Assembly (NCBI RefSeq): GCF_026210795.1 | Contig: NC_089458.1 | Coordinates: forward strand, 1,116,001 to 1,180,000 | Source: Rhizophagus irregularis | Taxonomy: Eukaryota > Glomeromycota > Glomeromycetes > Glomerales > Glomeraceae | Reading direction: 5' to 3' | DNA length: 64,000 nt | Part shown: positions 59,195 through 64,000 of the stretch, piece by piece | How positions within the stretch are numbered: the first letter of the stretch is position 1 | Layout: every line of letters starts with the position of its first letter | Notes under the pieces: generated by a model | Seen by the model: the letters and a program-made list of their open reading frames with translations, nothing else | What the model was told of the DNA's origin: nothing | Databases searched by the model: none | Position numbers and translations under genes: made by a program

Positions 59195-59540
59195 ATTGAC
59201 ACACATTAAAACAATAGCAAATAATTGAATTTGAGTTGTTTTGTTTTGTAAAATTTTGTGCAGATTTTTTAACACTTGCAGATTTATGCAAATTTTATTA
59301 AAAATTTTACTCTAACACATATTAACAGGGTAGCAGATTTGCGCAGAAATTTAGGCCAGAGATCTTTGCAGATTTTCATCCTAAAAAATTTATCAATATC
59401 ATATCTATTTAATTAAAAAAGAAAATTTAAAATATTTGAAATAATAAAATTATTTAACATATATATTAAAAAATTAAATAAAAGAACTTATTACTTAATA
59501 TAATAAAAAATTTTTATTACGTATTACTTTTTGATTTTTA

Positions 59541-59910
59541 CCGCAGGAGAAAATTTTTGCGAAAGTTTAAGGTGGTGCTTAAAATCGGAAGTTTTTTTTT
59601 TACACTTTTTTTTGCGTTTTTAGTCATATTTGTAATGTAATGGATGGGTCAGAAGATGATTTGTTTGGACAAGATGAAAAAGAGGAGGAAATTGATAAAA
59701 ATGAAAGGGAAATTGTAGATATAGATAGTGATTCAGCTGATGAATTAAATGAATTGTAAAATGATGCATCATAAAAATAAAATTTATTTTGAATAAAATA
59801 TAAAAAATTTTCAAATTTGAGGTGGTGCTTATTTTTGTTTTTCAAGTTTTTTTGGCAAAAGTTGGGGTGGTGCTTAAATTCGGGTGGTGCTTAAAAATGG
59901 AAGAATACGG
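59541..59910 (+). mobile_element. Fragment of a pogo/Tigger-like element (tentative)
   Basis: A 39-codon acidic tail (59640-59759, MDGSEDDLFGQDEKEEEIDK onward) resembles the Asp/Glu-rich C-terminus common in CENP-B/pogo-type transposases. It is surrounded by repeats of GGTGGTGCTTAAA at 59571, 59821, 59864 and 59884. The right edge reads GGAAGAATACGG followed by TA. The matching left inverted end is not seen, so this is at most a truncated piece. Confidence 0.35.
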
Positions 59911-60409
59911 TAATTATAGAAAAAAATGGAATAGGTTCTATGATCACCAGACATTGAAAATAGAGCTTTTATGGCTAAGATGACCTATTACTAAATGAAG
60001 TTTACTTACAGAATCAAACGATTACTCAAGGTATAATGAGTGATTTGTAGTTTAATTATATTAGAGTAGTTATTAAGGAATTTTACTTTGTATATATTTT
60101 CTTTATTTTTTTACTTTAATAAAAGCAAATGCAAATCTTGTTTCAGAAAAAAAAATAAAAATAAAAAAAATGGAATGTAATATTTATGTTTTTTTTAATA
60201 AAAATTTAAATAATATTTTAGATTTTAAAAAGAAGATATATATTAATACTTTAAAAAAAGTTTTATAGCTTTATAAAAATAATGTAAAAAATATATAAGA
60301 ACTACTAATAATTTTTTGATTAATAAATTTTTTAAAATAATGGTGTATAATATTTTGTAAAAAATAATATAATTATTATTATATTTATAGTGCTCTGAAA
60401 CAAGTCAAG
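59911..60409. other. AT-rich spacer
   Basis: No feature is supported. Confidence 0.4.
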
Positions 60410-60540
60410 TTAATTTACAAGTTAATCAAGTCAAGTCAAATCAAGTCAAATTGAAAATTACAATTAAATCGAATCAAGTCAAGTCAAGTTAATAATTTAA
60501 TAAAACTGAGTCGAATCGAATCAAATCAAATTAACTTATA
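60410..60540. repeat. CAAGT/CAAAT low-complexity tract
   Basis: Runs of AAGTCAAGTCAAATCAAGTC and AATCGAATCAAGTCAAG form a short-word repeat of 5 bp. No coding or structural role is evident. Confidence 0.7.
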
Positions 60541-60834
60541 ATTCTGGCTAAAATTATGGAATTTCCTTTTTTAGAAGCTATATTACACAAAATTTAAATT
60601 TTTGAAATTTACAAAAATGGAATTTTGTGAAATGGCTATTGCCAAAAAAAGGAAATGATTGGCATAGCTGAAAAATATAAATTAATGGTTTTAAACTGAT
60701 AAAAATTGTTAATTATTAAGTAAACTATTATCTATTTATTTTTAATTATTATATTGATGCAATATTACTATTTTATTAATCAAAAATAATAAGGGAAGTG
60801 ACACATATGACGTAATTATAATCAAAAATAATAA

Positions 60835-60960
60835 GGGAAGTGACACATATGACGTAATTATTAAAGGGTTATTAAATCTGACACCAATTAAATCTGACAA
60901 GGAGGGGAGGGGGGTAGAATTTATAGTAAAATGAATATGACGTAATATGTGTCACTTCCC
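60835..60960. mobile_element. 126-bp MITE related to the TAA element
   Basis: Ends GGGAAGTGACACATATGACG (left) and GGGAAGTGACACATATTACG (complement of right) are flanked by TAA on both sides (60832-60834, 60961-60963). They match the end pattern of the 43084-46030 transposon (GGGGAGTTACACATATCACG), including a G-rich run inside. An extra copy of the left end with its TAA lies at 60790-60819, so a partial tandem duplication of the end has occurred. No protein is encoded; it is best read as a non-autonomous relative. Confidence 0.8.
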
Positions 60961-60963
60961 TAA

Positions 60964-61546
60964 TATCTAATATATAAAAAATTAAATTAACAATAGAAAA
61001 TATAAATTAATAGTTTTAAACTGATAAAAATTATTAATTATTGAATAAACTATTATCTATTTTTAATTATCATTGATGCAACTTTACTATTCTATTAATC
61101 AGAAATAATAATATATAAAAATTTATATAATAAAAAAATATATAAAAAGCCTATTAATTTCTTTTTTTTTTTAATATTTTGTAAAAAAAAATTACTAGTA
61201 ATTACTATTCATTTTAAAGAATTCAAAAAATACTTTTTACTATTGAAACTAAAATGCCAAACTTAAAAAATTGAAGAATAAATAGGTGTTACTTAAAATA
61301 TTTTAATTATATATTTTCAGATGATTAAACTTAATAACTTAAAATCATTGTTACTTATCATGGAAAACAAATTATGATACTTAAAAAGCATTTTTACTAT
61401 TGAAGCTAAAATGCCTAAAGTTACTAAGAAATGATATAATTTAAAGATTAAATGCTAAATTTGAAAAAAGTGTTAACTTAATAATAGATAGAAACAAAAA
61501 ATTTTATGTTCATTATTATATTTAAGATGGAGAATTTTATGTTTAT
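60964..61546. other. AT-rich spacer with duplicated words
   Basis: Part of 60680-60790 (TAAATTAATGGTTTTAAACT and following) recurs at 60998-61110, on the two sides of the MITE, so the MITE region sits within an older duplication. No gene is seen. Confidence 0.5.
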
Positions 61547-62410
61547 TATTATACTGGTTATATAAGGTAATATGATTATAAATTTCTTGAATTTAGAGTT
61601 TTACGAAATTTGTAAATATAATATAACTTTAAAATCAAGTATGAAAACGATGAAGATACATTTAAAGAAATACTTGAATTAAAAGGTAAGTATACAAACT
61701 CAATATAATACAGAAGTAATATAAAGATTAATTTTATATTTGACTTATTTACTAAAACAAGTTCAATAAAGTGATCAAAAAAGTAGTTCTTAGTATAGCT
61801 TATACTTTTGTAATATCTTATAGACTAGGCGATTAATAACGATTATACTGGTTATATAAGGTAATATGACTATAAATTTCTTGAATTTAGAGTTTTACAC
61901 TAGTAAATATAATATAACTTTAAAATCAAGTATGGCAATGAAGATACATTTAAAGAAATACTTGAATTAAACTAAGTATACAAACTCAATATAATACAGA
62001 AGTAATATAAAGATTAATTTTATATTTGACTTATTTACTAAAACAAGTTCAATAAAGTGATCAAAAAAGTGGTTACTAGTATAACTTATACTTGTAATAC
62101 TTATGAATAGGCAATTGAAGTTTTGCTTGATTATACTGGTTATATAAGGTAATATATTTATAAATTTCTTGAATTTAGAGTTTTACACTAGTAAATATAA
62201 TATAAGCTTTAAAATCAAGTATGGCGATGAAGATACATTTAAAGAAATACTTGAATTAAACTAAGTATACAAACTCAATATAATACAGAAGTAATATAAA
62301 GATTAATTTTATATTTGAGCACATTTCATAAAAGCAGAGTTCGATAAAGTGATCAAAAAAGTGGTTACTAGTATAACTTATACTTGTAATACTTATGAAT
62401 AGGCGATTGA

Positions 62411-62445
<35 letters not shown>

Positions 62446-63040
62446 GATTATACTGGTTATATAAGGTAATATGACTATAAATTTCTTGAATTTAGAGTTT
62501 TACGCTAGTAAATATAATATAGCTTTAAAATCGAAATTGTAAGCTGATGAAGATACATTTAAAGAAATACTTTAATTAAAAAGCCCAAAAATTATCTGAA
62601 ACTCAATATAATACAGAAGTAATATAAAGATTAATTTTATATTTGACTTATTTACTAAAACAAGTTCAATAAAGTGATCAAAAAAGTGGTTACTAGTATA
62701 ACTTATACTTGTAATACTTATGAATAGGCAATTGAAGTTTTACTTGATTATACTGGTTATATAAGGTAATATGACTATAAATTTCTTGAATTTAGAGTTT
62801 TACACTAGTAAATATAATATAACTTTAAAATCAAGTATGGCAATGAAGATACATTTAAAGAAATACTTGAATTAAACTAAGTACACTGGCTGATATAATA
62901 CGAAGTAATATAAAGATTAATTTTATATTTAATTTTTTACATTTCTTAAAAACAAGTTCAATAAAGTGATCAAAAAAGTGGTTACTAGTATAACTTATAC
63001 TTGTAATACTTATGAATAGGCAATTGAAGTTTTACTTGAT
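61547..63040. repeat. About 295-bp tandem repeat, five copies
   Basis: Copies begin at about 61547, 61841, 62129, 62446 and 62746 with GATTATACTGGTTATATAAG and run through TTTCTTGAATTTAGAGTTTT and AAGTGATCAAAAAAGTGG to TATGAATAGGCAATTGAAGT. Differences are few between copies 3-5, so expansion is recent. The third copy carries a ~27-base T run near 62415-62441. The unit reads in places like decayed coding sequence (TTTAAAGAAATACTTGAATT), but no open frame persists. Confidence 0.9.
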
Positions 63041-63059
63041 AAAGAAGCTAAAAATATGT

Positions 63060-63660
63060 CTTTGAAATATGCTGAATTAGAATATAAACTAAAGAAAATT
63101 GATAGAACAAGAATACTATATACTCATACATCTTAATTTTGTAATTTAAGAATAGTATTAATTATTTTTCTGGAGAAATATATTGGATTAGAATATAAAT
63201 TAAGAAAAATTAATAGAGCAAGAATACTCTATATGTTCACACATCTCAATTTTGTAAAATAGTATTATTTTTCTAAAAAGAAATATGCTAAATTAGAATA
63301 TAAACTAGGGAAAATTGATAGAGCAAGAACACTATATGTTCACACATCTCAATTTTGTAATTTAAGAATAGTATTATTTTTCTGAAAAGAAATATGCTAA
63401 ATTAAAATATAAACTAAGAAAAATTGATAAAACAAGAACACTATATGCTCACACATCTTAATTTTATAATTTAAGGATAGTATTACTTTTCTGAAAAAAA
63501 AATATGTTGAATTAGAATATTGCTCACACATCTTAATTTTATAATTTAAGGATAGTATTACTTTTCTGAAAAAAAAATATGTTGAATTAGAATATAATTA
63601 CTAGGGGAAATTGATAGAACAAGAATACTATATGTTCACACATCTCAATTTTGTATCAAA
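63060..63660. repeat. About 105-bp tandem repeat, five to six copies
   Basis: Units contain AAATATGCTGAATTAGAATA, then AAAATTGATAGAACAAGAAT, TTCACACATCTCAATTTTGT and AATTTAAGAATAGTATTA. Copies are uneven, with deletions in the fifth. The array follows directly on the 295-bp array and ends just before the PRP8 fragment. Confidence 0.85.
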
Positions 63661-63710
63661 ATTAGCAACAAATGGAATACTTGCTTAATTAGTTTGATGT
63701 TTTATTTTAG

Positions 63711-63996
63711 AGAAGCTGTTGTACATACTCGCAAGCTTTTGGACATAATTGTGAAAGCAGAAAATAAGATTCAAACTAGATTTAAAATTGGTCTCAACAG
63801 TAAAATGCCTAGCCATTTTCCAGTACACGTTTTTTATTGTCTAAAAGAATTGGGTGGTTTTGGAATGTTGTTAATGAGATATGTGCTTATTCTTCAATCA
63901 GATCTACGCTGGAGTAAACAAACAGAAATACAGATTACGCATTTTTGTGCAGGAATATTACACGAAGAAGATCAATTGATTCCTAATCTTTTTTAA
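63711..63996 (+). pseudogene. PRP8 fragment (spliceosomal core protein), degraded
   Basis: After an acceptor-like TTTATTTTAG, one open frame of 94 codons matches a central segment of Prp8, the spliceosome core scaffold: [20 protein letters not shown], then [40 protein letters not shown] and [11 protein letters not shown]. Prp8 is among the most conserved eukaryotic proteins, usually [40 protein letters not shown] and [20 protein letters not shown]. Here many of these positions are changed ([26 protein letters not shown]) and a stop follows NLF, where the family continues YRYIQPW. A working PRP8 would not tolerate this, so it is a partial duplicate. It begins at what looks like an exon edge, so it came from genomic DNA or kept an intron boundary. 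More may lie beyond the window. Confidence 0.8.
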
Positions 63997-64000
63997 TATT

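Larger units (their letters stand above)
53690..59395. mobile_element. 5.7-kb composite element carrying an intron-microexon array
   Basis: The left end TGGTAAAGTTTTTGGATG and the right end (complement TGATAAATTTTTTAGGATG) are imperfect inverted repeats, and ATATCAT is found directly outside both (53683-53689, 59396-59402). Inside both ends are TTTGCAGATTT-like words. A 7-8 bp duplication would suit hAT or a relative. No transposase is present. The interior holds the tandem array described separately and a nested 1,155-bp element. Ends and duplication are short and AT-rich, so a chance match cannot be excluded. Confidence 0.5.

Noticed and set aside
59620-59845. Two minus-strand frames
   Set aside because: Antisense to the acidic transposase-like tail at 59640-59759.
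32797-64000. tRNA or rRNA genes
   Set aside because: I looked for T-loop words such as GTTCGAATC and for rRNA-like blocks; isolated TTCGAA words occur, but none sits in a cloverleaf context.

Overview
The window reads as nuclear DNA of a filamentous fungus, most likely an arbuscular mycorrhizal fungus (Glomeromycotina, Rhizophagus-like). The pointers are strong AT richness, many short introns (mostly GT..AG, 50-100 nt), families typical of those fungi (a MATA_HMG-type HMG-box gene, MATH/BTB and BTB proteins, a TKL-like kinase with a Cys-rich N-terminus) and heavy transposon load. This placement is inference from content; no species marker is present. I saw no tRNA, rRNA or CRISPR array.

Region 1 (1-14 kb) is ordinary gene space. 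It holds a relic of an ABCB/MDR-type transporter, a 17-exon mitochondrial NADP-isocitrate dehydrogenase with two microexons, a 12-exon CHD/Mi-2-type chromatin remodeller, a MATH-BTB protein and an HMG-box protein, all but the relic on the minus strand. Exon phases were checked by hand and close without gaps.

Region 2 (16-23 kb) is a local expansion of an unrecognised gene: one intact copy, one near-identical inverted copy with a homopolymer frameshift, two degraded copies, duplicated flanks, and a ~676 bp insertion that has an empty site in the sister flank.

Region 3 (24-33 kb) is gene space again: a membrane-anchored protein joining a ubiquitin-like domain to an ADP-ribosyltransferase-like domain, a BTB protein, nicotinamide riboside kinase, a TKL-like kinase and a DUF202 membrane protein.

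Region 4 (33-53 kb) is repeat and transposon territory. A hAT-like element (8-bp target duplication) and a GATATC-rich satellite are followed by a decayed Tnp2/CACTA-like transposase. Next to it, in the same orientation, is a SANT/Myb gene with an RS tail. Between these two genes sits a second, unrelated-looking DDE element with 27-bp inverted ends and a TAA duplication. A 126-bp MITE at 60.8 kb has the same kind of ends.

Region 5 (53.7-59.4 kb) is the strangest part: a ~5.7 kb stretch with imperfect inverted ends and a 7-bp direct repeat. Most of its interior is a tandem array of about 25 units that each look like a short intron plus a 30-40 nt microexon. A separate 1,155-bp hAT-like element is nested inside it. 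Region 6 (60-64 kb) carries two tandem repeat arrays and ends in a degraded fragment of the spliceosomal gene PRP8.
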